Positions 16,809 through 25,963 of a stretch of 29,433 bases of DNA are shown in pieces. Source of the stretch: an uncultured Clostridia bacterium (lineage in GTDB: Bacteria; Bacillota; Clostridia; TANB77; CAG-508). The DNA lies in NCBI GenBank assembly GCA_934121925.1, contig CAKOVK010000020.1:1-29433 (forward strand). The letters run 5' to 3'. Position 1 is the stretch's first letter; each line of letters starts with the position of its first letter. Both the position numbers and the translations under genes were made by a program. The notes under the pieces were generated by a model, which was given only the letters and a program-made list of their open reading frames with translations, was not told the DNA's origin and did no database searches.

Positions 16809-17870
16809 ATGAATTACAAGATACGTACTTTAAGGGAAAAATTGAAAAGCTTAAATTTAGAAGGAATGATAGTATCAAATCCAGTAAATATTAAGTACCT
16901 TACAAATATTGAATCAGAAGGAACATTATTAATAACAAGAAAAGAAAATATTTTTTTGACGTATACAATGTTCTTAGAAGATGTAAACAGAACACTTACA
17001 ATAGATGATGAAATAATTGCAGCAGATATGAGAGATATATCTAGCGAAGAAGCTCAGAATTTTTTCGTGTTTTGTGAAAACATTGGATTTGAAGAAAGTT
17101 ATGTAACGTATGAACAATATAAAAGATTAAAACAAAGGTACAGAATTAATAATATGGTGGAAACTGAAGGCATAATTGAAAAACAGAGAATGATAAAAGA
17201 AGAAGAAGAAATAGAAAATATAAAAAAAGCATGTGAAATTACGGACAAATGTTTTGAACACTTACTAACATACATAAAAGAAGGAATGACAGAAAAACAA
17301 GTAGCTTTAGAAATAGAAATATTTTTTAAAACTAATGGAGCAGAAGGAAATTCATTTGATCCAATAGTTGCAAGTGGACCAAACTCTTCTATACCACATT
17401 GGAAACCTTCTGATAGAAAAATACAAATGGCAGATCCAATATTAATAGATATGGGCTGCAAATATAAAGGATACTGTTCAGATATGACCAGAACAATTTT
17501 TATGGGTTGTATTTTAGAAGAAATTAAGCCAGTATATGATTTAGTACTAAAAAATCAAAATAACGTATTAGAAGAAGCTAGAAGTAATTATAGTATAAAA
17601 ACTTTATCTAGAATGGTAGATGACAGTTTTAAATTTAATAATTATACATTAATACATGGATTAGGACATGGAGTGGGATTAGAAATACATGAAATACCAA
17701 ACATAAATTCTAGAAGTGAAGGTTTCTTAAAAGAAAATATGGTAGTTACAGATGAACCAGGAATATACTTACCTGGAAGATATGGAATAAGAATAGAAGA
17801 TACAGTATTAATTACCAAAACTGAATGTATCCCTCTTACAAAATCAAGTAAAGAATATGTAGTAATATAA
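16809..17870 (+). CDS. Xaa-Pro aminopeptidase family protein (M24B)
   Basis: About 353 residues: N-terminal creatinase-like domain and C-terminal pita-bread metallopeptidase domain. Metal ligands are visible in LIDMGCKYKGYCSDMTR (two Asp), HGLGHGVGLEIHE (His), VTDEPGIY (Glu) and IRIEDTV (Glu). It removes N-terminal residues preceding proline from peptides in the cytoplasm. An AAAGGGGTG ribosome site favours the ATG at 16809 over the TTG at 16803. In many Firmicutes this gene precedes efp; here EF-P is about 7.5 kb downstream. Confidence 0.93.
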   Translation: MNYKIRTLREKLKSLNLEGMIVSNPVNIKYLTNIESEGTLLITRKENIFLTYTMFLEDVNRTLTIDDEIIAADMRDISSEEAQNFFVFCENIGFEESYVTYEQYKRLKQRYRINNMVETEGIIEKQRMIKEEEEIENIKKACEITDKCFEHLLTYIKEGMTEKQVALEIEIFFKTNGAEGNSFDPIVASGPNSSIPHWKPSDRKIQMADPILIDMGCKYKGYCSDMTRTIFMGCILEEIKPVYDLVLKNQNNVLEEARSNYSIKTLSRMVDDSFKFNNYTLIHGLGHGVGLEIHEIPNINSRSEGFLKENMVVTDEPGIYLPGRYGIRIEDTVLITKTECIPLTKSSKEYVVI

Positions 17871-17888
17871 AATTATTACAAGTTAAAG

Positions 17889-17917
17889 TTGATTTTTTAA
17901 AATATATAATTTATAAT
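17889..17917 (+). promoter_or_regulatory. Sigma-A-type promoter for the pilin-like gene; shared module with 19125-19170
   Basis: TTGATT (17889-17894), 17-base spacer, TATAAT (17912-17917). The 24 bases at 17911-17934, covering the -10 and the initial transcribed region (TTATAATTAAACTGATTAAT and AAAA), are identical to 19147-19170. Confidence 0.75.
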
Positions 17918-17958
17918 TAAACTGATTAATAAAATACAAAAGAAAGGAAGTAGGTAAA

Positions 17959-18915
17959 ATGAAAAAACAAAGAGGTATTACATTAATTGCACTAATCATT
18001 ACAATAATAGTAATGCTAATATTAGTGGGAGTAACAATTAATGTAGCATTAAATGGAGGTTTATTTAAAACAACACAACTTGCAGCAGACGGTACAAAAA
18101 AGGAGGCAGAAAAAGAACAGTTGTTAGCAGCAGTATTAGCTGCAGTAGGAACAGATGGAGAAGTTGAGTTTGCTAAAGTAGTATTACCAGAAGGATTTTC
18201 ACCGGTAATTGGCAAACAAGGAGTATATACAGGAAATAGTGGGACAACATACACAGTAAACAAAAAAACGTTAGAAATAACAGAAAGCTCAGGAGGCTCA
18301 GAAACTGTAAATAATTCTATGTTAGGAACTTATTATCCTGTAGGGGATGAATTGTCAGGAATAACAGGGTTTTCCTTAAAAGAAAACGGAGTAGCAGAAA
18401 TGATTGGATTTTTCGGCTCAGATGAAACCAATTTAAGTGCTATGAGCGGAACGTATACGTACGATGATACAACAAAAAAAGGAACTATAACAATTCAAGT
18501 AAAAGAGGAGGATTCAACAACTGGAGAGCTAGTAACTAATCCATACGAACTACAATTTGAGTATGCAACAATTGTTGATGAAAACGAAACAATTATAAAT
18601 TATATATTAGAAATAAATGTTAGTGATTCAATTTGTATATGTGCAAAAGAAAAATATGCGGGACTAATTCCATTAGGAAATAATATATACGAAAATGGAA
18701 CAACTACAATAGAATTTGGAACAACAACTATAGATGGAAGTACAAGAGGAACATATATATTCAAATTCAATGGAACGCCAGCAAATAGTGGATATGAAGG
18801 AAATTATGTATGCTATAATGGGAATTTAGTATGGGGTGAAGAGATGGCTACTGTTGCAAGTGATTATTCAACAGTAACACTATCAGATGGAACAGTATAT
18901 ACATTAAAACAATAA
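17959..18915 (+). CDS. Pilin-like exported protein with prepilin-type N-terminus
   Basis: 318 residues. The N-terminus MKKQRGITLIALIITIIVML is a class III/type IV-like prepilin leader: a short basic stretch, cleavage after Gly6, then a hydrophobic helix. The usual Glu at position +5 is Ala, as in many Clostridia proteins of this kind. A charged helix (GTKKEAEKEQLLAAVLAA) follows, then an extracellular part with repeated Thr/Gly-rich beta segments of unknown function. It is probably processed by the peptidase at 15986-16732 and displayed on the surface. It is monocistronic, with its own promoter and terminator. Several CGG triplets occur out of codon phase and leave the frame intact. Confidence 0.8.
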   Translation: MKKQRGITLIALIITIIVMLILVGVTINVALNGGLFKTTQLAADGTKKEAEKEQLLAAVLAAVGTDGEVEFAKVVLPEGFSPVIGKQGVYTGNSGTTYTVNKKTLEITESSGGSETVNNSMLGTYYPVGDELSGITGFSLKENGVAEMIGFFGSDETNLSAMSGTYTYDDTTKKGTITIQVKEEDSTTGELVTNPYELQFEYATIVDENETIINYILEINVSDSICICAKEKYAGLIPLGNNIYENGTTTIEFGTTTIDGSTRGTYIFKFNGTPANSGYEGNYVCYNGNLVWGEEMATVASDYSTVTLSDGTVYTLKQ

Positions 18916-18927
18916 TAGAATAAAACA

Positions 18928-18958
18928 AATAGCCTAGCAAATTGTTAGGCTATTATAT
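18928..18958 (+). terminator. Terminator after the pilin-like gene
   Basis: AATAGCCTA pairs with TAGGCTATT (arms within 18928-18954), followed by an AT-rich rather than pure T tail. Confidence 0.7.
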
Positions 18959-18961
18959 ATA

Positions 18962-19090
18962 TACTAGGAAATTTGTCATTTTCTAGTATATATATAATGC
19001 TATAATTGCTATTGCCTTTGAAATTTCCTCATTTCATTCGAAAACCAAAATCGGCGAGAACAAAGGGCGACTTAAGCCGTTTTGTTTTTA
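18962..19090 (+). repeat. Structured intergenic repeat, copy B (partner at 1113-1240)
   Basis: It has the same order as copy A: hairpin TACTAGGAA/TTTCTAGTA, conserved core (ATTGCCTTTGA, TTTCCTCATT, AAATCGG, GAACAAAGG), then a second hairpin. Here the second hairpin (ACAAA..GGC/GCC..TTTGT, 19060-19085) is followed by a T run and looks like a terminator. It ends 35 bases before the promoter of the envelope operon. Confidence 0.6.
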
Positions 19091-19124
19091 TATATAATAA
19101 AATGCTTTTTGGGCATAATAAATA

Positions 19125-19153
19125 TTGACTTAAAAAATCATATAAATTATAAT
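19125..19153 (+). promoter_or_regulatory. Sigma-A-type promoter for the envelope-polymer operon
   Basis: TTGACT (19125-19130), 17-base spacer, TATAAT (19148-19153), 50 bases before the first gene. It shares 24 identical bases around the -10 with the pilin-like gene promoter. Confidence 0.8.
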
Positions 19154-19202
19154 TAAACTGATTAATAAAAAAATAAAAACTAAAACAAGAAGGATCAAAA
19201 AA

Positions 19203-21335
19203 ATGAACAAATTAAAAAGTAAAAAAATAAATAGAATTTTAGTAATAATTGCATTTATTTTCAATATATTAATATTTGCACCATTAGAGATTTATTATAC
19301 AAATAAAAATGAGTTTTGGTTTAAGCTTAAGGAATTTTTGCCTATTACTATAATTGTAGCCTTTATAACATTTTTAGCACTAATTTTGTTAACTCTATTT
19401 TTGAGAAAAAAAGATAAAAATGAAATATTACTAAAAGTAATATTTGCAATAACAACAGGATTATATATTCAAGGAAATTTTTTAAATTTTGGATATGGAG
19501 TACTAGATGGATCTAAATTAGAGTGGAACTTAATGGTGGGAAAGGGATTGATTAATACAGCAGTTTGGATGATTATTATAACCTTTCCATACTTTTTCAA
19601 AAAGCTGAGAAAAAAAGAAAACTTTAGAGCTTTTACTTCTATAGTTTCACTCTTTATTATTTTAATAGAAATAACAACATTGACAACAGTAATTATAAAC
19701 CAAGAAGATGCCACTGTAAAAAAAGATAATGTTTTAAATGAATTAAGTAATGACAATATCTTTAATTTATCTAAAGACGAAAATATAATAGTATTTATGT
19801 CAGACACTCTTGAAGCAACATATATGAATGAAATTTTAGAACAATATCCAGAGTATAAAGAAAAATTAAAAGATTTTACATATTTTGATAACTGCACAGG
19901 AGTAAGTTTCTTTACATATTCTTCTATGCCAACATTATTGACAGGAGTTGAATGTAAAGTTGGAAATACTTTAAAAGAGAATATATCATATTGTTTTGAA
20001 AATAGTGAACTATATAATGTCTTAAGAGAAAATGGTTATGGCACAGAAGTGTATACAGAAGCTGCTTTACAGCCTAAGTATGATTATATTGATAACTTAA
20101 AAAAGACAAAATTAACAACTACATTAAAAACAAAAAGTAAGGTAACAAAAAAATTATATAAATATGTAATGTATAGATATTTACCACACTTTTTAAAACC
20201 TAATTTTTCAGTAACCAATAACGAATTTTATGAAATAAAAAGTAATGATACAGCACTTTCATATAAAGAAAAAACATATTATCCAGAAGATGTAGCTTTT
20301 AATGATGCTTTAATAGATGGAGGAATAACAACAAGAAATAAAAAGAAATCTTTTAAATTTTATCAAACAAATGGTATGCATATACCTTATGACACAACTC
20401 CTGATTTAAAATACGATAAATCAGAAGAATATAGTAAATTAGAAGATAAAGACAGAAGATTTAATGAGGGAATAGCTTCAGTAAATCTTCTATGCAACTA
20501 CATAGAGGAATTAAAAAAAGCAGGAGCATATGATAACACAACAATTATCTTTTTGGCAGATCATGGATATAATAATAGATTTTATACTACATTGCTTGTA
20601 AAAAAGGCAAATGCTAAGCAAGACTTTACAATTTCTTCTGCACCAGTATCTTTATTAACAGACTTAGTGCCAACAATCTTAAATATAGCAACCAATACCA
20701 AAAATTATGGAAAAGATTTCTTCGATTATAAAGAAGGAGAAGAAAGAACAAGACAAGTTTATGACTATACATATGAAACAAATATGTTTAGAGGAAATAA
20801 CTATAAAGTAATTTCTAGAATGATATTCCAATCGGAAGGTAATGCAAGTGACAAACAATCTTTTTATGTAGTAGATGAAGAATATGAAAATGAAAATAAA
20901 ATTTTAACAGAAAAATATAAATTCGGAACAACAATAGGTATTACAGAGATACCAAAATCAACAAGCGTGAACTTAGTAGGTGTGGCTTTAGAAAAAGTAA
21001 ACTCAAATGTAGAAGCAGGGTGCAATATAAGCAAAAATACATTTTTAGTACTTAATTCTGCCAAAAGCGAAAAAGATGTAACTGCTAATATTAATTATAG
21101 TAGAATATATAGTGGAAACCAAACAGTTAATTTTAAAATAAATGGAGAAACAATATATACAACTACTTTAAACAATTTCGGAAAAAAAGAAGTTTCATTT
21201 AAAATTCCAAAAGAAATATGGAATTCAACTGAACAAGTAACTATAGAAATAGAATACCCTAATGCAAAGTTAGGAAAATACCATGCTACAATGATGATTG
21301 CAACATGTATGAAATCAATAGAATTTACAAATTAA
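19203..21335 (+). CDS. LTA-synthase-like membrane sulfatase-fold phosphotransferase
   Basis: 710 residues. About five N-terminal transmembrane segments (to about residue 165) anchor an extracytoplasmic alkaline-phosphatase/sulfatase-fold domain. Metal and catalytic features include IIVFMSDTLEATYM (Asp, about residue 200), the Thr/Ser-rich SFFTYSSMPTLLTG, TNGMHIPYD and IIFLADHGYNN (Asp-His). The layout matches LtaS and EptA-type enzymes, which move glycerol-phosphate or phosphoethanolamine groups from lipids to acceptors on the outer membrane face. A roughly 130-residue C-terminal beta-rich extension is unusual. It is the first gene of an operon with a YidC-TagF-like fusion and an NTP transferase-aminotransferase, pointing to modification of a glycerophosphate-like polymer. 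No frame break. Confidence 0.85.
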   Translation: MNKLKSKKINRILVIIAFIFNILIFAPLEIYYTNKNEFWFKLKEFLPITIIVAFITFLALILLTLFLRKKDKNEILLKVIFAITTGLYIQGNFLNFGYGVLDGSKLEWNLMVGKGLINTAVWMIIITFPYFFKKLRKKENFRAFTSIVSLFIILIEITTLTTVIINQEDATVKKDNVLNELSNDNIFNLSKDENIIVFMSDTLEATYMNEILEQYPEYKEKLKDFTYFDNCTGVSFFTYSSMPTLLTGVECKVGNTLKENISYCFENSELYNVLRENGYGTEVYTEAALQPKYDYIDNLKKTKLTTTLKTKSKVTKKLYKYVMYRYLPHFLKPNFSVTNNEFYEIKSNDTALSYKEKTYYPEDVAFNDALIDGGITTRNKKKSFKFYQTNGMHIPYDTTPDLKYDKSEEYSKLEDKDRRFNEGIASVNLLCNYIEELKKAGAYDNTTIIFLADHGYNNRFYTTLLVKKANAKQDFTISSAPVSLLTDLVPTILNIATNTKNYGKDFFDYKEGEERTRQVYDYTYETNMFRGNNYKVISRMIFQSEGNASDKQSFYVVDEEYENENKILTEKYKFGTTIGITEIPKSTSVNLVGVALEKVNSNVEAGCNISKNTFLVLNSAKSEKDVTANINYSRIYSGNQTVNFKINGETIYTTTLNNFGKKEVSFKIPKEIWNSTEQVTIEIEYPNAKLGKYHATMMIATCMKSIEFTN

Positions 21336-21357
21336 AAATGGATGTGAAAAAAAGAAC

Positions 21358-23208
21358 GTGATAAATCAATTTGCAAATATTTTAGGAATATTAATAAATT
21401 TAATATATAAAATAACAAATAATTATGGAATAACTATAATTGTATTTACACTAATTTCAAAAATAATACTATTTCCAGTAAATATTTTAATACAAAAAAA
21501 TTCAATAAAAATGATTAAGATAAAACCGAAACTAGAAGAACTAAAATATAAATATTCAGAAAATAAAGAAAAGTTTATGGAAGAACAAGTAGCTCTTTTT
21601 GAAAAGGAAAAGTATAAACCTTCATTAGGCGTTATACCATTACTTATACAAATACCTATTATATTAGCTTTGGTAAAAGTTGTAGAAAATCCAAATATTT
21701 ACATAGATAATTTAAAAGATATGCAATTTTTAGGTTTAGATTTATCTATAATTCCAACTTTAAACAATTATTTTATAATACCAACATTAGCATTAATATC
21801 ATGTATATTACTATGCTATTTTCAAAATAGACTTAATGTACTACAAAAAGAAGAAAGTGTAAAATCCAAAATTTTAACTGGTTCACTAACAGCTATACTA
21901 ACACTTTACTTTGTTCTTTTAGTCCCGGTTGGAGTTGGAATTTATTGGATTATAGGAAATATAGTAGCAATTCTACAATTATACATATTAAATGCAATGT
22001 ACCCACCAAGAAAATATATAGACTATGAAAAACTTGAATATTGGAGTAAGTTGAATTTAGAAAAGAAAGATAAATTAAAAATCTACAAAAAAAGAGAAAA
22101 AGAAGATTATAAAAAGTTCTTCAATAAAAGTAATAAAGTAAAAATAGTATTTTACTCAGAAAAAAGTGGATTCTTTAAATATTATGCTGGAATTATAAAA
22201 TACATATTAAACAATTCTAATAAGGTAATCCACTATATAACAAGTGATCCAGAAGATGCAATATTTAATTTTAAACACGATAATCTAAGGACATATTATA
22301 TAGGTAAAAATAAGTTAATATATTTGTTTATGAAATTAGATGCTAATAAAGTTGTAATGACAACTCCAGATTTGCAAAAATATTATTTAAAAAGGTCTTT
22401 AGTAAAAGAAGATATAGAATATATTTATTTAGACCATGGAATGACAAGCTTAAATCTTACGTTAAGAACAGGAGCATTAGATTACTTTGATACAATATTT
22501 GCAAATGGACCAGAACAAGTAAAAGAAATAAGAGAAATAGAAGAACTAAGAAATACTAAAAAAAAGCAAATTGTAGAAGTTGGTTTTCCTTTAATGGACG
22601 ATCTGATAGAAGAATACAATAAAAACAAAAGTGAAAATGAGAAGAAAACTATACTAATAGCTCCATCACATCAAAAAGACAACATTTTGGAATCCTGTAT
22701 CGATAATATACTAGAACAGTTGTTAGATACTGAGTATAGAGTGATTGTTAGGCCACATCCACAATATATACAAAGAAAACCAGAAAGAATAGAGGAATTA
22801 ACAGACAAATATAAAGATAAATTCAGTGATGATTTTAAATTTGAGTTAGATTTTTCCTCAAATGAAAATGTATATTTAGCAGATTTAGTTATTACAGATT
22901 GGTCTGGTATTGGAATGGAATATTCTTTAGCAACTACTAAACCGACTTTGTATATCAATACAAAAATGAAAGTAATAAATAAAGATTATGAAAAAATAGA
23001 TACAAAGCCATTAGACATAATAATAAGAAATAAAATAGGTAAGGTAATAGAAAAGGAAGAAACAAAAGAAATAAAAAAAGTAATAGACGAATTAATAACA
23101 AATCAAAATAAATATAAAGAAGAAAACATAAAAGTAAGAGAAAAATATTTATTCAATTTAGGAAAAAGTAGCAAAGTTGCTGCTGAATATATAATTAATA
23201 ATAAATAA
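21358..23208 (+). CDS. Fusion of a YidC/Oxa1-like membrane domain and a TagB/TagF-like CDP-glycerol glycerophosphotransferase
   Basis: 616 residues from a GTG start (no in-frame ATG nearby; ribosome site weak). Residues about 1-225 are YidC/Oxa1-like: NYGITIIVFTLISKIILFPV, then a KPKLEELKYKY loop, LIQIPIILALV, FQNRLNVLQ and VGVGIYWIIGNIVAILQLYI. Residues about 255-616 are a GT-B CDP-glycerol:glycerophosphotransferase: IYLDHGMTS, LIAPSHQKDN, VIVRPHPQY and ITDWSGIGMEYS. The transferase should build or prime a poly(glycerol-phosphate)-type chain at the cytoplasmic membrane face. The YidC part could serve as anchor or help insert a membrane partner. It sits between the LTA-synthase-like gene (22 bases upstream) and the next enzyme (10 bases downstream). 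The fusion has no frame break at the junction. Confidence 0.85.
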   Translation: MINQFANILGILINLIYKITNNYGITIIVFTLISKIILFPVNILIQKNSIKMIKIKPKLEELKYKYSENKEKFMEEQVALFEKEKYKPSLGVIPLLIQIPIILALVKVVENPNIYIDNLKDMQFLGLDLSIIPTLNNYFIIPTLALISCILLCYFQNRLNVLQKEESVKSKILTGSLTAILTLYFVLLVPVGVGIYWIIGNIVAILQLYILNAMYPPRKYIDYEKLEYWSKLNLEKKDKLKIYKKREKEDYKKFFNKSNKVKIVFYSEKSGFFKYYAGIIKYILNNSNKVIHYITSDPEDAIFNFKHDNLRTYYIGKNKLIYLFMKLDANKVVMTTPDLQKYYLKRSLVKEDIEYIYLDHGMTSLNLTLRTGALDYFDTIFANGPEQVKEIREIEELRNTKKKQIVEVGFPLMDDLIEEYNKNKSENEKKTILIAPSHQKDNILESCIDNILEQLLDTEYRVIVRPHPQYIQRKPERIEELTDKYKDKFSDDFKFELDFSSNENVYLADLVITDWSGIGMEYSLATTKPTLYINTKMKVINKDYEKIDTKPLDIIIRNKIGKVIEKEETKEIKKVIDELITNQNKYKEENIKVREKYLFNLGKSSKVAAEYIINNK

Positions 23209-23218
23209 GGTGAGAAAA

Positions 23219-25046
23219 ATGCAAGGATTAATATTAGCTGCTGGAATGGGAGTAAGACTAGGTGAACATACAAAGCAAAATCCAAAATGTATGTTAGAAA
23301 TTAATGGAGAACGTTTAATAGAAAATCAAATAAATTCGCTAAAAGATGCAGGAATAAATAAAGTAGTTATAGTATGCGGATATAAAAAGGATGCCTTAAA
23401 AGAGTTCATTTCAAACAGATTTAAAGATATAGAAGTAACTTTTGTTGATAATGATGACTATAAAACTACAAATAATATATATTCATTATATTTAGCAAAA
23501 AATTGGCTGGCGAAAGAAGACACAGTTTTAATAGAATCAGATTTAATTTTTGAACCAAAACTAATAGAAGAAATGGTAGAAGACAAAGAAGAAAACATAG
23601 TTGCAGTTTCAAAATACAAAAGTTGGATGGATGGGACTGTTGTTACCATTAACAATAAAGATAATTCTATAAAGAAGTTTTACGGAAAAAATGACTTTAA
23701 TGATAAGAACATAGATGATTATTATAAAACTGTAAATATCTACAAATTAAATAAAAATTTTTGCTCAAATTTATACATACCATGCTTAGAAAATTATATT
23801 AAAGAAGAAAAGAAAAATGAATATTATGAGGTAGGATTTAAAGACCTAGTAAATAATAACGCAAAAATGAAAGCAAAAAAAATAGAAATAGAAAAATGGT
23901 ATGAAATAGATACAGTTCAAGATTTGGATATTGCAAAATGCTTGTTTCGGAGATAAATTAAGTAATTATCAAAAAAGATTTGGAGGATATTGGAGATTTC
24001 AAGATCTTAAAGATTTTTGCTATTTGGAAAATCCTAAGTTCCCACCCAAAGAGATGATAGAAAAGATAAATAGCTTTTCTAAGGACCTTATAACTAAGTA
24101 TCCTTCAAATAAGGAAATACAAAGCTTAACAGCAACCAGTGTTTTTGATGTAAAACAAGAAGAAATTGTAGTAGGAAATGGATCAGCAGAATTAATAAAA
24201 GAATTAGGAAAAATATTATCAGGGAAATTGACATTAAATATTCCTGTTTTTAATGAATATATTAGTTGTTTCAATGAAAAGAATATAATTAAAAATAATA
24301 CAGAAGAAAATGATTATCTATACAATAAAGAAACAATTATAAAAAATATGAAAAACACAAAAATAATTGCATTAATTAATCCAGACAATCCAAGTGGAAA
24401 TTTTATAGAATATAACGACATGCTTGAAATATTGGAGAAAGCAAAGGAAAAATCAATAAAAGTAATTTTTGATGAAAGCTTTATCGACTTTGCAGACAAA
24501 GAAAAAAGATATACTTTAATTAAGCATAGTATATTAGAAAAATATCCAAATCTAATAGTAATAAAAAGTATAAGTAAATCATATGGAGTGCCAGGATTAA
24601 GATTAGGAGTGCTAGCAAGTGGAAATAAAGAAATTGTCCAAAAAATCAAAGAAAATTTAGAAATTTGGAATGTTAATTCATTTGCTGAATATTTTATGCA
24701 AATACTATATTTGTATAAAAAACAATATGAAGAGGCATGTGATTATATTGCAGAACAAAGAAATAATATGTATAATGAAATGCAAGATATAAACTTTTTA
24801 AAAGTATATAAATCACAAGCAAATTATCTTATGTGTAAACTTCTAAAGTATAATTCAAAAGAACTTGCTGAGTATTTATTAAATAACTATAATATTCTTA
24901 TAAAAAATCTTAAAGATAAAGAAGGATTTAAGAATAAAAACTATATAAGAATTGCAATAAAATCAGAAGAAGATAATTGCGAATTATTAAAGGGATTAAG
25001 AGAGTTTGAAAATTATAAGAAAAAGAGGGAGGAAGAAAATGAGTAA
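23219..25046 (+). CDS. Bifunctional nucleotidyltransferase / PLP-dependent aminotransferase-fold enzyme, one +1 shift
   Basis: Restored length is 608 residues. Residues 1-243 form a LicC-like sugar- or phosphocholine-nucleotidyltransferase (LILAAGMGVRLGEHTKQNPK, LIESDLIF, WYEIDTVQDLDIAK). Gly244 is encoded by CGGA. Residues about 250-600 form a class I/II HisC/CobD-like PLP enzyme (INPDNPSGN, FDESFIDF, KSISKSYGVPGLRLG with PLP Lys about residue 453). PntC-like proteins (cytidylyltransferase fused to a PLP enzyme) are a known precedent, though their PLP domain differs. CDP activation of an amino-alcohol phosphate for a cell-surface polymer is plausible (inference). Triplet reading ends the first domain at 23956; skipping C23948 fuses it to the second, which otherwise has no ribosome site. 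AAGGTGAG supports ATG 23219 over GTG 23210. Confidence 0.87.
23948..23951 (+). other. Putative +1 shift site CGGA (TTT|CGGA|GAT)
   Basis: Extra C at 23948 at the junction of the nucleotidyltransferase and PLP domains. Removal gives AKCLFGDKLSNYQKRFGGYW in one frame. Confidence 0.8.
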
Positions 25047-25266
25047 AAAAGTATTAAAAATAGCATATTTTTTAATATGTACAATTATTATTTTAACAAA
25101 AGAAAGTTATGGGTATTTAGATCCTTCTGCAATGACATATATAATACAAATAATTGCGGCTGTTGGTATTACCATTGCAACAAGTGTTGGTATATTCTTT
25201 TATAAAATAAAAAAAGTCTTCAAAAAGAGAAAACAAGCAGATGCAGAAGAAGAGGACGACGAATAA
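25039..25266 (+). CDS. Small membrane protein with YLDPSAMTYIIQ motif
   Basis: 75 residues: a first hydrophobic segment (signal-like), then YLDPSAMTYIIQIIAAVG and a second hydrophobic segment, then a Lys/Arg patch and an acidic tail. Small proteins with a YLDPxxxxYxxQ pattern are often found beside sulfatase-like or polymer-export genes; their role is unknown. GAGGGAGG just before the ATG fixes this start. The ATG overlaps the end of the previous gene by 8 bases, indicating translational coupling. Last gene of the envelope operon. Confidence 0.75.
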   Translation: MSKKVLKIAYFLICTIIILTKESYGYLDPSAMTYIIQIIAAVGITIATSVGIFFYKIKKVFKKRKQADAEEEDDE

Positions 25267-25303
25267 GATTTTCTTAGAGAATAAGCAGCTTTTGAATAAA
25301 GAC

Positions 25304-25332
25304 TTGATTTTTTTCGTAAAATATAATAAAAT
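25304..25332 (+). promoter_or_regulatory. Possible promoter for efp
   Basis: TTGATT (25304-25309), 17-base spacer, TAAAAT (25327-25332), 43 bases before the efp ATG. An alternative -10, TATAAT at 25322, has too short a spacer. Confidence 0.4.
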
Positions 25333-25375
25333 ATAAAAGATTTGTAAAACTAAAATAGAAAAGGGGTAATAATTT

Positions 25376-25945
25376 ATGGCAGAAGTTTATATGGCAGGAG
25401 ATGTAAGAAACGGAACAACATTCGAATTAGATGGTTCAGTATATAAGGTAGTTGAATTTCAACACGTAAAACCAGGTAAAGGAGCAGCTTTTGTAAGAAC
25501 AAAATTAAAAAATGTAATTACTGGAGCAGTGTTAGAAAAAACATTTAACCCATCAGAAAAATTACAAGGAGCAGAGATAGAAAAGAAAGAAATGCAATAT
25601 TTATATGATGATGGAGAGTTATATTATTTTATGGATAATGAAACATATGATCAATTACCATTAAATAAAGAAGACTTAGGAGATACGTTAAAATACCTAA
25701 AAGAAAATATGATAGTAAAAATATTATCATTTAAAGGCAAAGTGTTTGCTGTAGAACCACCTATATTTGTTGAATTAAAAGTTACATATACAGAACCAGG
25801 ATTTGCAGGAAATACAGCAGGCGCAGGACAAACAAAACCAGCAGAATTAGAAACAGGATATTCAATAAATGTACCATTATTTGTTAATACTGATGATGTA
25901 ATTAGAATAGACACAAGAACTGGCGAATATATGGAAAGAATTTAA
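25376..25945 (+). CDS. efp: Elongation factor P
   Basis: 189 residues with the three OB-fold domains of EF-P. The domain I loop VKPGKGAAF carries Lys35, the usual modification position, and domain III ends with INVPLFVNTDDVIRIDTRTG. EF-P binds the ribosome E site and rescues stalling at proline runs. An AAAGGGG ribosome site precedes the ATG. The next gene starts 18 bases after the stop, in the same operon. This core translation gene has no CGG site, and CGG occurs only across codon boundaries (AAC GGA). Confidence 0.97.
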   Translation: MAEVYMAGDVRNGTTFELDGSVYKVVEFQHVKPGKGAAFVRTKLKNVITGAVLEKTFNPSEKLQGAEIEKKEMQYLYDDGELYYFMDNETYDQLPLNKEDLGDTLKYLKENMIVKILSFKGKVFAVEPPIFVELKVTYTEPGFAGNTAGAGQTKPAELETGYSINVPLFVNTDDVIRIDTRTGEYMERI

Positions 25946-25963
25946 GAAGGGGATTTATAAATA

